A stretch of 64,000 nucleotides of DNA from Pelomonas cellulosilytica (GCF_021353265.1 NZ_JAJTWU010000001.1:124001-188000); one strand, 5' to 3'; positions 1-11,999 are shown, numbered from the stretch's first letter. Numbers and translations: made by a program. The notes: generated by a model from the sequence alone, not told the origin.

Positions 1-958
1 TGTTGCCAATCAGGAACTGGAACAGCGCCCAGCGCAGCATGGCGAGCCTGGCGGCGGCTTTGTTGGCCGTGATGTCGGCGCAGCCGAACAGGCGTTCGAA
101 GCTCACGCCATCCCGGATGTGGCGCACCGCTTCTGCACTGCCCAGGTTGCGTTCGTACTTGTAGGCGACGGGGAGGTCGCAGGCTTGGCAGGCGTCGATG
201 ATGTGCCGGCGATGGACCCGTGGCTGGCCGCCGGCGTTCTCGACCTCGCGGTCGAAGCGCCGCACCACCAGCACCGGCCGGGGCGTGCGCAGCAGACCCA
301 CCTCGGCAGCCGGCAGCCCCATGCGGCGGGCCAGCGACATGCAGAAGTGTTCATTGACCGCCAGGTGCGGCGTCTTCGGGTTGTCAGTGTCGGGCTTGAG
401 GATGTGCGTCGATGCCAGGCGCTGACCATCCACCAGGAAGAGCCGCCCACCGTCGTTCAGCGGTCGGTCGAGGTAGACCAGCAGTTTGTCCTGCAAGCCG
501 GCCACCGACATGCGTACCTTGCCGTCCCACACCGTCAGCGGCACATGCTCGCGCTCGGCGATGCGTTGGTCGAGTTCCTGCCGGGAGACTTCTCGCAGGA
601 CGGGTTCGCCCGCCGGCTGTGTCGCGGCAGCATCGCCGGTGAAGCGCAGCGCGCCCGCGGTCTCAGCGCCCAGTGCCCAGATGAGACCGAAGATGTTGGT
701 CTTGGCCAGGCCGTTGTAGGCGACCGCCACATCCAGGGCCCGGCCTTCGGGCAGCAGATGCTCGATGAAGCGCTTGATGGACGCAGACGGGTAGTCCGCT
801 TGTGGGCGCGTCAAGGGCAGGGCCGGTGACAGGGGGTAGGACTGGGCGTCGACGGTCCAGGGCTCTGCATAGCTCAGGCTCCAGCGGTCGTCGCGCCCCT
901 CGTGTTCGATGGTGGCAATTCGGGTCTCGTCGGCCCAGACGTGCAGTGCGTGGGTCAT
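1..958 (-). CDS. hipA: HipA-family serine/threonine kinase toxin (3' end cut by window edge)
   Basis: Toxin of a HipBA type II toxin-antitoxin pair; known members are cytoplasmic kinases that phosphorylate translation factors and cause growth arrest. Translating the minus strand from the ATG at 958 gives about 319 residues, open to the window edge; full HipA is roughly 430, so the C-terminal part with the usual catalytic residues is not visible. Family signatures seen are SVAGLQDK, HILKPDTDN, NEHFC and VVRRFDRE, followed by a HIIDACQ stretch. It begins 10 bp after the stop of the XRE gene, so the two are one operon. It sits next to an integrase relic and tRNA-Pro, which suggests carriage by a former integrative element. 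Confidence 0.9.
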   Translation of the reverse strand, partial: MTHALHVWADETRIATIEHEGRDDRWSLSYAEPWTVDAQSYPLSPALPLTRPQADYPSASIKRFIEHLLPEGRALDVAVAYNGLAKTNIFGLIWALGAETAGALRFTGDAAATQPAGEPVLREVSRQELDQRIAEREHVPLTVWDGKVRMSVAGLQDKLLVYLDRPLNDGGRLFLVDGQRLASTHILKPDTDNPKTPHLAVNEHFCMSLARRMGLPAAEVGLLRTPRPVLVVRRFDREVENAGGQPRVHRRHIIDACQACDLPVAYKYERNLGSAEAVRHIRDGVSFERLFGCADITANKAAARLAMLRWALFQFLIGN

Positions 959-968
959 GCCTGCCTAC

Positions 969-1271
969 TCACGCCTTGTCGTCGGTGGCGGACGCCGACA
1001 GTTTGTTGCTGCCAGCCTCGCGGGCCCAGGGATGTTCTTTGGGCAGTACCATCAGCGCCAGGCCCAGACCGTCGAGCACGGCCAGCGCCTTGTCCAAGCG
1101 CACCGACCCTTGGCCGTTCTCGAGCCGGGACATGAGGTCCACCGATACGCCCAGCAGACCGGCGGCATCATCGATGCGCAAGGACTGCGACTTGCGGCGC
1201 TCGCGCACTACCGGGCCCAGCTCGGGGGCTGACTTCAAGAGGGTCGGGTGTCGGCGTTGCAGGTCAGTCAT
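969..1271 (-). CDS. hipB: HipB-like XRE antitoxin
   Basis: A 100-residue helix-turn-helix protein (residues about 18-75, with RIDDAAGLLGVSVDLMSRLENG as the HTH region read in two overlapping parts). It is the expected antitoxin and autorepressor of the HipA encoded directly downstream. The length and the XRE fold match HipB proteins. The C-terminal tail (SASATDDKA) is polar and probably disordered, as in antitoxins cleared by proteolysis. Repeated TTTCCGAAA-like boxes upstream could be its operators. Family assignment is from motif recognition; binding is inferred. Confidence 0.85.
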   Translation of the reverse strand: MTDLQRRHPTLLKSAPELGPVVRERRKSQSLRIDDAAGLLGVSVDLMSRLENGQGSVRLDKALAVLDGLGLALMVLPKEHPWAREAGSNKLSASATDDKA

Positions 1272-1437
1272 TTCGGAGTTTCAGTTTCTGTCACCCAGAT
1301 TGGACGCTCTCAGAAAGAATTTCTGTTTTTCCGAAATTTTACCGGATTGCCGGTGAGCATCAAGCGGAATTTCGGCAAACCAGAAATTGATTGTCAGCGG
1401 CTCTTTGCCAACGACTTGTTTCCGATTTTCCGAAACG
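1271..1437 (-). promoter_or_regulatory. Candidate hipBA control region with repeated TTTCCGAAA-like boxes
   Basis: Boxes with a TTTCGG or CCGAAA core lie at 1271-1277, 1328-1338 (TTTCCGAAATT), 1368-1375 (AATTTCGG) and 1424-1436 (GATTTTCCGAAAC). The segment is clearly more AT-rich than its surroundings, as expected for a promoter with operators. HipB proteins usually bind several palindromes before their own gene; assignment here is inference. Confidence 0.45.
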
Positions 1438-1666
1438 TCCGTGCCTGGGCAAGCTACCCGCGCGAGGACGGACTTCCGCCCGGGATACCCGGCGCGATGA
1501 CCGAGCCATAGACCTCGGACCAGCGACATCCGCCCGAGTCAGGCTTCAAAGCCTGTTCGACGTTGTAGGCTCGGGCGGTGCATGCTAGGCCTGCATCGGC
1601 ACGGACGCCCGATGAGGACCCATGGGGCAGTGGAATGCGCGACCCGTCACGAGGGTCGGGCCATGC
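1438..1666. other. Intergenic stretch, no gene recognised
   Basis: No open frame here resembles a protein family on either strand. It links the hip operon to the end of the integrase relic and probably belongs to the same decayed element. Confidence 0.5.
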
Positions 1667-2217
1667 TCAGGCGTTGGCATTGAGCCGCTGCAGGGCTGAG
1701 TGTTGACGCGCCTTGGCCCGGACCGTCGGATGGATGTCGCGCGAGCTGCTGGTCGCCGGCTTGGGCGGAGTAACGGTTGGCGCCCGCGATGCGCCGGCTG
1801 CGGCCGCTGTCTGGTCAGGGGCTTGTGCCTGCAAGCTCAGGGGCTGCGATGACGTTCGCTTGAAGGTAGCGTCCATGAACGAGCGGATGTCGTCCGGGTG
1901 TCGGCGAACGAGACCTTCAGTGCGGCTGTGTAGTCGCGGAACAAGCCCCGCCTTCGCTCTTCGGTCACCTTGTCGACGAACTGGGTGGCAGCAGCCTCCG
2001 AGGAGAACGTGGCCTCGAGGGGCTTGTGACCTTGGTCGCGGACGCGGACCAGCCAGCTCTCGTCGAGTTGCGCGGCCTTGGGCGTGAGGTGCTGCGCGCG
2101 CAGCTCCTTCATGTAGGCCTCGACCTCTGCCAGCTTGTTGAAGCTGAAGTACCGCGTCGCCTCAGGCTTGTTCTTGACGGTGACGCGGAAGCGGCTGCGG
2201 TTGGCGATGTGCGCCAT
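1667..2217 (-). pseudogene. Truncated/frameshifted tyrosine recombinase (phage-type integrase) relic
   Basis: The frame starting at 2217 encodes 126 residues that match the N-terminal arm-binding and SAM-like part of integrases common in Burkholderiales islands (MAHIANRSRFRVTVKNK; LDESWLVRVRDQGHKPLEATF; ERRRGLFRDYTAALKVSFAD). After FAD the similarity stops and the frame ends at 1837. A second frame downstream (about 1667-1900) continues with TEGLVRRHPDDIRSFMDATF and a low-complexity Ala/Pro tail, so the region looks like a deletion or frameshift junction. The catalytic domain (R-H-R-Y) is missing, so it cannot recombine DNA. It lies 170 bp from the 3' end of tRNA-Pro and points away from it, the usual arrangement for an element integrated in a tRNA. 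Confidence 0.75.
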
Positions 2218-2299
2218 GGATGTCTCCAGATGATGAGGAGACTCCTGTAGCCAGCAGCCTTATATCTTCGGGTCCGTACCGTGCGTCAACCCTGGCTGT

Positions 2300-2321
2300 T
2301 TGGCACAGAATTGGCACAGAA
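2300..2321. repeat. Perfect tandem 11-bp repeat next to tRNA-Pro
   Basis: TTGGCACAGAA occurs twice head to tail with no gap (2300-2310 and 2311-2321). It lies between the integrase relic and tRNA-Pro, where integrase arm-type sites are expected. The 11-bp period puts both copies on the same helix face. The role is inferred from position. Confidence 0.6.
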
Positions 2322-2330
2322 CCGCCAGAA

Positions 2331-2358
2331 AGCAAAACAGCCGCATTGCTGCGGCTGT
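2331..2358 (-). terminator. Rho-independent terminator of tRNA-Pro
   Basis: A 9-bp perfect stem (2337-2345 with 2350-2358) around a 4-nt loop is followed, in the minus direction, by TTTTGC. It sits 29 bp past the tRNA 3' end. Confidence 0.75.
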
Positions 2359-2386
2359 TCCAAGTCCTTGATGTACAAGGGAATTC

Positions 2387-2463
2387 TGGTCGGGGTGAGA
2401 GGATTCGAACCTCCGGCCTCTACGTCCCGAACGTAGCGCTCTACCAGGCTAAGCTACACCCCG
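2387..2463 (-). tRNA. tRNA-Pro (anticodon CGG)
   Basis: The minus strand gives a 77-nt cloverleaf: CGGGGTG acceptor, CTACG stem, loop TTCGGGA with anticodon CGG, and GGTTCGAATCC T-arm. CCA is encoded (complement of 2387-2389). It reads proline codon CCG. Its 3' end faces the integrase relic, so it is the probable integration site. Confidence 0.97.
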
Positions 2464-2487
2464 ATGTTTCGTGGTCTGTTGGCGGCT

Positions 2488-3483
2488 TCAGGAATGCCGC
2501 TCAACCGACTGAATTGCGAATTCTAGCAGAGATTCTGTCCACTTGTTGCGAGGAAGCCGCTGAAGGCATTCGCTCGCATGTTGCGCCTCTGCGCGCGCGG
2601 CCTCGCGCGTCGATTCCAGGGCCCCGGTGGAGCGCACGATCTCGACGATTTCCTGCAGCCGCTCCTGCTCGCCCTGCTCGATGGCATGGCGCAACAAGGC
2701 GCGCTGCTCGGGCGTAGCGCGTTCCATCGCGATGAGTAGTGGTAGCGTCGTCTTGCCCTCGCGGAGGTCGTCGCCGATGTTCTTGCCCAGTTCATGCGTA
2801 TCGCCTTCGTAGTCCAGCACGTCGTCGATGAGCTGAAACGAAGTGCCGAGCGCCCGGCCGTAGGCCGCGCAGGCTTCTTCCACGTCTGGCGACGCATTTG
2901 CGAGCACCGCACCCAACCGGGCGCTGGCCTCGAAGAGCTTGGCGGTCTTAAAACGGATGACGCGCAGGTAGCTGTCGACTGTGATGTCCGGGTCGTGCAT
3001 GTTCATCAACTGCAGGACCTCGCCCTCGGCGATGACGTTGGTAGCTTCGGCGAGCACCTCCAGCACGCGCATGCGGTCGACCGACACCATCATCTGGAAG
3101 GCGCGCGAGTACAGGAAATCGCCGACCAGCACGCTGGCGGCATTGCCGAACAGCGCGTTGGCGGTGGGCTTGCCGCGGCGCAGCGACGATTCGTCCACGA
3201 CGTCGTCATGCAACAGCGTCGCGGTGTGGATGAACTCCACGACGGCGGCCAGTTCAAACCGCGATGCGCCGTCGTAGCCCAGCGCGTTGGCAAACAGCAG
3301 CACGAGCTTGGGCCGCATGCGTTTGCCGCCGGCATGCACGATGTAATGGGCGATCTGGTCGATCAGCGCCACTTCGGAGCTGAGCCGCCGAGCGATGACG
3401 GCGTCGACCTGGGCCATTTCGGCGGCCAGCAGGGCAAGGGCCTCGGCGACTTGGGGCGGGGGCGAGGCTGACTCGACGCGCAC
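2488..3483 (-). CDS. ispB: Octaprenyl diphosphate synthase (trans-polyprenyl synthase)
   Basis: Makes the long isoprenoid side chain of ubiquinone by repeated condensation of isopentenyl diphosphate onto an allylic diphosphate. The 331 residues match the family length. Both Asp-rich motifs are present: [15 protein letters not shown] (about 91-105) and [12 protein letters not shown] (about 218-229), plus GKRMRPKL near the N-terminus and EGKTTLPLL. It is divergent from rplU, the order usual in betaproteobacteria. A single ATG start gives the full fold. Confidence 0.95.
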   Translation of the reverse strand: MRVESASPPPQVAEALALLAAEMAQVDAVIARRLSSEVALIDQIAHYIVHAGGKRMRPKLVLLFANALGYDGASRFELAAVVEFIHTATLLHDDVVDESSLRRGKPTANALFGNAASVLVGDFLYSRAFQMMVSVDRMRVLEVLAEATNVIAEGEVLQLMNMHDPDITVDSYLRVIRFKTAKLFEASARLGAVLANASPDVEEACAAYGRALGTSFQLIDDVLDYEGDTHELGKNIGDDLREGKTTLPLLIAMERATPEQRALLRHAIEQGEQERLQEIVEIVRSTGALESTREAARAEAQHASECLQRLPRNKWTESLLEFAIQSVERHS

Positions 3484-3599
3484 TCTGGACTCTCAAGCAA
3501 GGAATCGCCGGATTATAGAAACGGCCGCGGCGTCTGCCCGACACACACGCCGGTGCCCGACGTTCCGGTGCCGGGCTCAACCGCAGTTTTGGCGCGCCA

Positions 3600-3629
3600 T
3601 TGCCAGTCCGGCCGTGTTGCCGCTATACT
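3600..3629 (+). promoter_or_regulatory. Candidate sigma-70 promoter for rplU-rpmA
   Basis: TTGCCA (3600-3605) and TATACT (3624-3629) are separated by 18 nt. Transcription would give a leader of about 140 nt before rplU, long enough for a structured leader. Based on hexamer match only. Confidence 0.55.
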
Positions 3630-3775
3630 CGCGGGCTCTTTACGGCTTGGGTGGCTTGCCGCCTTGGCCCGCGAAGGGGCTTCAAATCCACAAAAAGGCC
3701 CGGCTGGGTGGCAGCACGAGAGTGCACAAGTCGCCGAAGCTGGGTGAGAGCACCTCCGGGTGCGGAAGGAAAAAC

Positions 3776-4087
3776 ATGTACGCGGTCATCAAAACCGGCG
3801 GCAAGCAGTACAAGGTTGCTGCTGGTGACAAGCTCAAGGTCGAGCTGCTCGACGCGGAAGTCGGCGCCGAAGTCACTCTGGACCAGGTCCTGGCCCTAGG
3901 CAGCGGCGACGGCCTGAAGGTCGGCGCGCCCCTGGTGGCTGGCGCCACCGTCAGCGCCAAGGTCGTCAGCCACGGCAAGCACGATAAGGTCCGCATCTTC
4001 AAGCTGCGTCGCCGCAAGCACTACAAGAAGAGCCAGGGCCATCGCCAGAACTACACCGAGCTGGAAATCAGCGCGGTCAACGGCTGA
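3776..4087 (+). CDS. rplU: 50S ribosomal protein L21
   Basis: Structural protein of the large ribosomal subunit that binds 23S rRNA near L20. The ATG at 3776 follows GGAAGGAAAAAC and gives 103 residues, the normal length. It opens with [14 protein letters not shown] and carries the basic C-terminal [16 protein letters not shown] typical of L21. In-frame sequence upstream is open but not L21-like, so the short start is chosen. rpmA follows after 35 bp, the conserved rplU-rpmA operon. Confidence 0.98.
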   Translation: MYAVIKTGGKQYKVAAGDKLKVELLDAEVGAEVTLDQVLALGSGDGLKVGAPLVAGATVSAKVVSHGKHDKVRIFKLRRRKHYKKSQGHRQNYTELEISAVNG

Positions 4088-4122
4088 TCCAGCCGCTTTT
4101 GCCACTTTCGAGGAGCTAACTC

Positions 4123-4386
4123 ATGGCACAGAAAAAAGGCGGCGGTTCCACCCGGAACGGCCGCGATTCCAAGCCCAAGATGCTGGGCGTCAAGGCTTAC
4201 GGCGGTCAAGTGATCTCCGCCGGTTCGATCATCGTGCGTCAGCGCGGCACCCGCTTCCACGCCGGCACCAATGTCGGCGTCGGCAAGGACCACACGCTGT
4301 TCGCGCTGGTCGATGGCCACGTGAGCTTCACCACCAAGGGCGCGACCAACCGTCCGACCGTGGTTGTCACGCCGCTGGCGGCCTAA
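4123..4386 (+). CDS. rpmA: 50S ribosomal protein L27
   Basis: Large-subunit protein whose N-terminal tail reaches the peptidyl-transferase centre. The 87 residues start [16 protein letters not shown] and end [15 protein letters not shown]. The start has a clear ribosome-binding site (GAGGAG, 8 nt upstream). The N-terminus begins directly with the mature-type sequence, so no cleavable extension as in Firmicutes is present. A terminator follows 40 bp after the stop. Confidence 0.98.
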   Translation: MAQKKGGGSTRNGRDSKPKMLGVKAYGGQVISAGSIIVRQRGTRFHAGTNVGVGKDHTLFALVDGHVSFTTKGATNRPTVVVTPLAA

Positions 4387-6692
<2,306 letters not shown>

Positions 6693-6717
6693 GCCACATT
6701 CGCGCTGCAAGCGCGGC

Positions 6718-7305
6718 TCAGTTCTTCGTCGGTTCGCCGTCCGGCGGTATCGCATCCAGCGGCACCGGGCCGCTGCTGCGCTCGCGGTGGGCTGGCCGCA
6801 TGCCGGCGCGCAGGTAGCGGTTGTGGTGGTTGATGCGCGGCAGGAAGCGCGCGAGCTCCGTCAGCGCCATCTCGTAGACGCCGCGCTTGAACTCGATGAC
6901 AGCCTCCAGCGGTACCCAGTACTCGTTCCAGCGCCAGGCGTCGAACTCGGGGTGGTCGGTGGCCCGCAGGTTCATGTCGCAATCGCGCCCGAGCATCTGC
7001 AGCAGGAACCAGATCTGCTTCTGGCCCTTGTAGTGACCGCGCGCATCGCGGCGGATGAAGTGGTCGGGCACCTCATAGCGCAGCCAATCGCGTGTCCGCG
7101 CAATGATGCGCACATGCTCGGGATGGAGCCCCACTTCCTCGTGGAGCTCTCGGAACATCGCCTGCTCAGGCGTCTCGCCGTGTTTGATGCCCCCTTGCGG
7201 GAACTGCCACGAATGCGTCCGGATGCGCTTGCCCCAGAACACCTCGTTGCGTTGGTTGAGCAGGATGATGCCGACGTTGGGGCGGAAGCCTTCACGGTCG
7301 AGCAT
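6718..7305 (-). CDS. rppH: RNA pyrophosphohydrolase (Nudix)
   Basis: Removes pyrophosphate from mRNA 5' ends and so opens transcripts to RNase E decay. The ATG at 7305 ([16 protein letters not shown]) gives 195 residues and matches the family start; the open frame continues upstream without homology. The Nudix box is [23 protein letters not shown] (about 38-60, read in parts). A charged, proline-containing C-terminal tail of about 30 residues is normal for betaproteobacterial RppH. It is divergent from proS, as in related genomes. Confidence 0.95.
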   Translation of the reverse strand: MLDREGFRPNVGIILLNQRNEVFWGKRIRTHSWQFPQGGIKHGETPEQAMFRELHEEVGLHPEHVRIIARTRDWLRYEVPDHFIRRDARGHYKGQKQIWFLLQMLGRDCDMNLRATDHPEFDAWRWNEYWVPLEAVIEFKRGVYEMALTELARFLPRINHHNRYLRAGMRPAHRERSSGPVPLDAIPPDGEPTKN

Positions 7306-7406
7306 AATCAACCTCAAATCTCTAGTTGGTTCGATTATTGCATCGGGCCGCGATCGCGGCATTGCCCTCGCTAACCCGAAGCGTTCTCCCCGTTTTGTCG
7401 TGACTT

Positions 7407-7426
7407 GGCCGGGTTTTCACCCGGCC
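7407..7426 (+). promoter_or_regulatory. Hairpin in the proS leader
   Basis: GGCCGGGT-TTTC-ACCCGGCC forms a perfect 8-bp stem ending 18 nt before the proS ATG. It lacks a U-run, so it is more likely a leader structure than a terminator. No known riboswitch class is recognised. Confidence 0.35.
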
Positions 7427-7444
7427 TTCGCATTCCAGCCGCCC

Positions 7445-9187
7445 ATGAAAGCCAGCCAGTTCTTCATCTCCACCCTCAAGGAAGCGCCAGCGGACGCGGA
7501 AGTCGTAAGCCATCAGCTGATGATGCGCGCCGGCATGATCAAGCGCCTGGGCGCGGGCATTTACAACTACATGCCGATGGGGCTACGGGTCATCCGCAAG
7601 GTCGAGAAGATCATCCGCGAGGAGATGGACGCGGCCGGCGCCGTTGAGCTGCTGATGCCCGTGGTGCAGCCGGCCGAGCTGTGGATGGAAAGCGGTCGCT
7701 TCCAGGCCTACGGACCCGAGCTGATGCGCATCAAGGACCGCCACGGCCGCGACTTCATCGTGCAGCCGACCAGCGAAGAGGCCATCACCGACATCGCCCG
7801 CCAGGAGCTGCGCAGCTACCGCCAACTGCCGAAAAACTTCTATCACATCCAGACGAAGTTCCGCGACGAGCGTCGTCCGCGCTTCGGCCTGATGCGCGGC
7901 CGCGAGTTCACGATGAAGGACGCCTACTCCTTCGACCGGGATGTCGAATCGGCTGGTCGCAGCTACGACAACATGTACGCGGCCTACCGGAAGATCTTCG
8001 ACCGCTTCGGCCTGCAGTACCGCGCTGTCGCCGCCGACACGGGCTCCATTGGTGGCGAGCGCTCGCACGAGTTCCAGGTCATTGCCGAGACTGGCGAGGA
8101 CGCCATCGTCTACTGCCCGACCAGCGACTACGCCGCCAACATCGAACTGGCGGAGGCCGTGGCGCTGCTGCCCAGCCGCGGCGCGGCGACGCAAGTGCTG
8201 ACCAAGACGCGGACGCAGGGCAAGAGCACTTGCGAAGACGTGGCCGCCCTGCTGAGCCTGCCGCTGGCGCAGACAGTCAAGTCGCTGGTGCTGGCCACCG
8301 ACGAGCTCGACCAGCATGGCAGCATCGTCAAGACGCAGGTCTGGCTGCTACTGGTACGTGGCGACCATGACCTCAACGAGGTCAAGGCTGGCAAGGTCGA
8401 AGGCCTGAAGGGCGGATTCCGCTTCGCGACGGTCGCCGAGATCGAGGACCACTTCGGCTGCAAGCCGGGCTACCTGGGCCCGATCGGTGCGAAGGGTGTG
8501 AAGGTCGTCGCCGACCGCACCGTCGCCGTCATGAGCGATTTCGTCTGCGGCGCCAACGAGGCGGACTTCCACCTCACCGGCGTCAACTGGGGACGCGACC
8601 TGCCCGAGCCCGACCTCGTGGCCGACATCCGCAATGTCGTCGCGGGCGATCCGTCGCCCGACGGCCAGGGCGTGCTTGCCATCCAGCGCGGCATCGAGGT
8701 GGGGCATGTGTTCTATCTCGGCACCAAGTACTCGGCCGCGATGAACGCGAACTTCCTCGACGAGAACGGCAAGCCCAAGCTGCTTGAGATGGGCTGCTAC
8801 GGCATTGGCGTCACGCGCATCCTGGGTGCGGCGATCGAGCAGAACCACGACGCGCGCGGCATCATCTGGCCAGACTCGATCGCGCCGTTCACGGTCGTCA
8901 TCTGCCCCATCGGCGCAGACCGCAGCGCGGACGTCAAGGCCGCAGCTGACAGGCTTTACGGCGAGCTGAAGGCGCTCGGCGTGGACGTGCTGCTGGATGA
9001 CCGTGGCGAGCGCCCTGGCGCGATGTTCGCGGACTGGGAGCTGATCGGCATTCCGCATCGCGTCGTGCTGGGTGACCGTGGCCTGAAGGAAGGCCAGGTT
9101 GAGTACCAGGGCCGGCGCGACGAGGCCGCGACCAAGCTGGCCGTCGGCGACGTGGTGGGCCACCTGAAGGGCCTGCTCAAGCTTTGA
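7445..9187 (+). CDS. proS: Prolyl-tRNA synthetase
   Basis: Class II aminoacyl-tRNA synthetase charging tRNA-Pro. From the ATG at 7445 ([20 protein letters not shown]) it has 580 residues, the bacterial-type length with the editing insertion domain (about 225-400). Motif 2 is visible as [21 protein letters not shown] and motif 3 as [13 protein letters not shown]. The anticodon-binding domain is at the C-terminus. An in-frame extension upstream to 7103 overlaps rppH antisense and is rejected. Its stop overlaps the next gene by TTGA. Confidence 0.97.
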   Translation: MKASQFFISTLKEAPADAEVVSHQLMMRAGMIKRLGAGIYNYMPMGLRVIRKVEKIIREEMDAAGAVELLMPVVQPAELWMESGRFQAYGPELMRIKDRHGRDFIVQPTSEEAITDIARQELRSYRQLPKNFYHIQTKFRDERRPRFGLMRGREFTMKDAYSFDRDVESAGRSYDNMYAAYRKIFDRFGLQYRAVAADTGSIGGERSHEFQVIAETGEDAIVYCPTSDYAANIELAEAVALLPSRGAATQVLTKTRTQGKSTCEDVAALLSLPLAQTVKSLVLATDELDQHGSIVKTQVWLLLVRGDHDLNEVKAGKVEGLKGGFRFATVAEIEDHFGCKPGYLGPIGAKGVKVVADRTVAVMSDFVCGANEADFHLTGVNWGRDLPEPDLVADIRNVVAGDPSPDGQGVLAIQRGIEVGHVFYLGTKYSAAMNANFLDENGKPKLLEMGCYGIGVTRILGAAIEQNHDARGIIWPDSIAPFTVVICPIGADRSADVKAAADRLYGELKALGVDVLLDDRGERPGAMFADWELIGIPHRVVLGDRGLKEGQVEYQGRRDEAATKLAVGDVVGHLKGLLKL

Positions 9188-9786
9188 GGCGGCGCCTGGC
9201 GCTGGCTGGCCTGCTCGCCGCGCCGCTCGGCGCGCGCGCCGGCGCGCAGATCGAGGAGCCGCTGGCCGACGCGGTGCGCTCGGCGCTGAGCGCGTCCATC
9301 GCGCAGGCGGCGCCACCGCGGCCGCGCTTCGACGACCCGTTGGCGCGCGAGGCCTATCTGCGCTGGCTCAGCGAAATGAGCGAGCGTTTGAAGAAGCGCA
9401 AGACCGAGACGCAGATCCGCATCGAGTTCCTTGAGACCATCTGGTACGAGGCCAAGCGGGCCGGCCTGGAGCCCAGCCTCGTGCTGGGCCTCGTCCAGGT
9501 GGAGAGCGGCTTTCGCAAGTACGCGATCAGCACGGCCGGCGCGCGCGGCTACATGCAGGTCATGCCGTTTTGGACGCGCAGCATCGGCGATGGCGACGCG
9601 GCGCGGCTGTTCCACATGCAGACCAACCTGCGCTTCGGCTGCGTGATCCTGCGCCACTACCTCGACATCGAGAAGGGCGACCTCTTCATGGCGCTGGGTC
9701 GCTACAACGGCAGCCGCGGGCGAGCGGAGTATCCGAACGCGGTGTTCGCAGCGCGCCGGCAGTGGTTGTTGCCTGGGGAGAAGTGA
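9184..9786 (+). CDS. Lytic transglycosylase (SLT family), periplasmic
   Basis: Cleaves peptidoglycan glycan strands to 1,6-anhydro products. The start is a TTG at 9184 that overlaps the proS stop (TTGA); no ATG lies upstream in frame. The N-terminus is a signal peptide ([21 protein letters not shown]). The SLT core has the catalytic Glu in [13 protein letters not shown] (about residue 107), then [12 protein letters not shown] and [10 protein letters not shown]. With 200 residues it is a small single-domain enzyme. The proS-SLT pairing is frequent in Burkholderiales. Confidence 0.88.
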   Translation: MRRRLALAGLLAAPLGARAGAQIEEPLADAVRSALSASIAQAAPPRPRFDDPLAREAYLRWLSEMSERLKKRKTETQIRIEFLETIWYEAKRAGLEPSLVLGLVQVESGFRKYAISTAGARGYMQVMPFWTRSIGDGDAARLFHMQTNLRFGCVILRHYLDIEKGDLFMALGRYNGSRGRAEYPNAVFAARRQWLLPGEK

Positions 9787-9863
9787 AGCGATCCGGCATG
9801 GCTTGTGGCAGACGGTCGCAAGGGCGTTAGGCTGCGCGGCTTCGTCCACAAGACAACCCACCG

Positions 9864-11999
9864 ATGCCCGCTGCCCACCGCTTCGCGCCCCTGATCCTGT
9901 CCGTGCTGCTTGCCACCGGCCTCGCAGCCGCCCAGCCGACCGACAACCCGCTACTGCAGCCCAGCCCGCTGCCGCTGCACTTCCCGCAATTCGACAAGCT
10001 GCGCGACGAGCACTTCGCGCCGGCGCTCGACCGTGGCATGGCCGAGCAGCTCGCCGAGGTCAAGGCCATCGCCGACTCGCCCGACGCGCCGACCTTTGAC
10101 AACACCATCCTCGCTCTTGAGAAAAGCGGCCGCCTGCTGAACCGCACGACGACGCTGCTGTTCAACCTGCTGGGCGCCGATGCCAATCCGGCCCGCCAGC
10201 AACTGCAGACCGATTACGCCGCCAGGCTGGCCGCCCAGCGCGACGCGGTGTTGCTGAATCCGCGGCTGTTCGCCCGCGTCGAAGCCGTCTACGAGGCGCG
10301 CGACAAGATGGCGCCGAACGCCGAGGCCAGGCGCCTCGTCGAGCGCTACCGCCGCGACATGGTGCGCGCCGGCGCCCAGCTGAACGACGAGCAGAAGACG
10401 CGCATGAAGGCCATCAACGCCGAGTTGGCCACGCTGTCGGCGTCTTTCAACAAGGCCGTGCTGGCCGAGGTGAACGACTCGGCCGTCGTCGTCGACAGCG
10501 CCGACGAGCTGGCCGGGCTGACACCCGCGCAGATCGCCGCCGCCGCGGACAACGCGAAGAAGCGAGGTCTGGACGGCAAGTACGTCATCGCGCTGCTGAA
10601 CACGACCATCCAGCCTTTCGAGACCGAGCTGCAGAACCGCGCGCTGCGTGAGCGCCTGCACCGCGCCTCGGTCGCGCGTGGCGCACGGGGCAATGCCTTC
10701 GACACGCGTGGCATGGTCTCGCGCGTCATCTCGCTGCGCCAGGAGCGCGCTGCGCTGCTGGGCTACGCAACGCCAGCGGCCTACGTGCTGGAAGACGAGA
10801 CGGCGCAGTCGGCGGACACCGTCAACGCGCTGCTGCGCAAGCTCGCGCCGGCCGCAGTGGCCTCGGCCAGGCAGGAAGCCGCCGAGCTGCAGAAGTTCAT
10901 CGACAGCGACCAGGCCGCCAAGGGGCAGCCCGGCTTTGCGCTGCAGGCCTGGGACTGGAGCTACTACGCCGAGAAGCTGCGTTCGGCCAGGTACGGCTTC
11001 GACGAGAGCCAGCTCAAGCCCTACCTGGAGATCACGAGCGTGCTTGAGCGTGGCGTGTTCTTCGCGGCCCAGCAGCTCTACGGCATCACGTTCAAGCGCC
11101 GCACGGACCTGCCGGTCTATCGCGACGATGTGCGTGTCTATGACGTGTTCGACACCAACGGCAAGCAGCTCGCCATCTTCATCGCCGACCTCTACGCCCG
11201 CCCGAGCAAGCGCGGCGGTGCGTGGATGAACTCTTACGTCAGCCAGAACCCGCTGGAGGGCACGCAGCCGGTCGTGGCCAACCACCTCAACATCCCCATG
11301 CCGGCGGCCGGCGAGCCGACGCTGCTGACCTGGGACGAGGTCAACACGATGTTCCATGAGTTCGGCCATGCGCTGCACTACATGTTCAACCAGGGCCGCT
11401 ACCCCAGCCTGGCCCGCGTGCCGCGCGACTTCGTCGAATACCCGTCGCAGGTCAACGAGGTCTGGGCCGACTGGCCCAGCGTGCTGGTCAATTACGCGAG
11501 GCACTACCAGACCGGCGCGCCCATGCCGCGCGAACTGCTGGACAAGGTCGCTCGCGCCAAGCGCTTCAACCAGGGCTACACGACGCTGTCGTATCTGTCT
11601 GCCGCCATCGTCGACCAGCGCCTTCACCAACTGGGCGCCGGCCAGGCACCGACGGCCAATGGCATCGTCGACTTCGAGGCGCGTGTGCTCAAGGAAGAAG
11701 GTGTCGACTTCGGCCCGGTGCCGCCGCGCTACCGCCTGCCGTACTTCAGCCACAGCATGGGTGGCTATTCGGCTGGCTACTACGCCTACATCTGGAGCGA
11801 GGTGCTGGATGCCGACACGGTGGAATGGCTCAACGCCAACGGCGGCCTCAAGCGCGCCAATGGGGATGCGCTGCGCGCCAAGATGCTGTCGCGCGGCGGC
11901 AGCGAGGACGCGATGGCGCTGTTCCGCAGCCTCGTGGGTCACGAGCCCGACATCCAGCCGCTGCTGGAGCGGCGTGGGCTGGTGGTGCAGAAGCCCTGA
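9864..11999 (+). CDS. M3-family zinc oligopeptidase (Dcp/oligopeptidase A-like), exported
   Basis: Metallopeptidase degrading short peptides. The 711 residues include a signal peptide (to about AAAQ, residue 24) and the M3 zinc motif HEFGHALHY at about residue 497, with the third ligand Glu in the following helix (VNEVW). The C-terminal FSHSMGGYSAGYYAYIWSEVLDAD matches peptidyl-dipeptidase Dcp, which also occurs in exported form. The cognate substrates cannot be told from sequence. It stands alone; the next gene is convergent. Confidence 0.9.
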   Translation: MPAAHRFAPLILSVLLATGLAAAQPTDNPLLQPSPLPLHFPQFDKLRDEHFAPALDRGMAEQLAEVKAIADSPDAPTFDNTILALEKSGRLLNRTTTLLFNLLGADANPARQQLQTDYAARLAAQRDAVLLNPRLFARVEAVYEARDKMAPNAEARRLVERYRRDMVRAGAQLNDEQKTRMKAINAELATLSASFNKAVLAEVNDSAVVVDSADELAGLTPAQIAAAADNAKKRGLDGKYVIALLNTTIQPFETELQNRALRERLHRASVARGARGNAFDTRGMVSRVISLRQERAALLGYATPAAYVLEDETAQSADTVNALLRKLAPAAVASARQEAAELQKFIDSDQAAKGQPGFALQAWDWSYYAEKLRSARYGFDESQLKPYLEITSVLERGVFFAAQQLYGITFKRRTDLPVYRDDVRVYDVFDTNGKQLAIFIADLYARPSKRGGAWMNSYVSQNPLEGTQPVVANHLNIPMPAAGEPTLLTWDEVNTMFHEFGHALHYMFNQGRYPSLARVPRDFVEYPSQVNEVWADWPSVLVNYARHYQTGAPMPRELLDKVARAKRFNQGYTTLSYLSAAIVDQRLHQLGAGQAPTANGIVDFEARVLKEEGVDFGPVPPRYRLPYFSHSMGGYSAGYYAYIWSEVLDADTVEWLNANGGLKRANGDALRAKMLSRGGSEDAMALFRSLVGHEPDIQPLLERRGLVVQKP

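Noticed and set aside
119-829. A 236-residue plus-strand frame at the left edge
   Set aside because: It is antisense to hipA, whose motifs are unambiguous in the other strand.
7103-7444. An N-terminal extension of prolyl-tRNA synthetase
   Set aside because: The extension overlaps rppH antisense and has no match to ProS; the ATG at 7445 fits the family.
9951-11942. A 663-residue minus-strand frame
   Set aside because: Antisense shadow of the M3 oligopeptidase gene.
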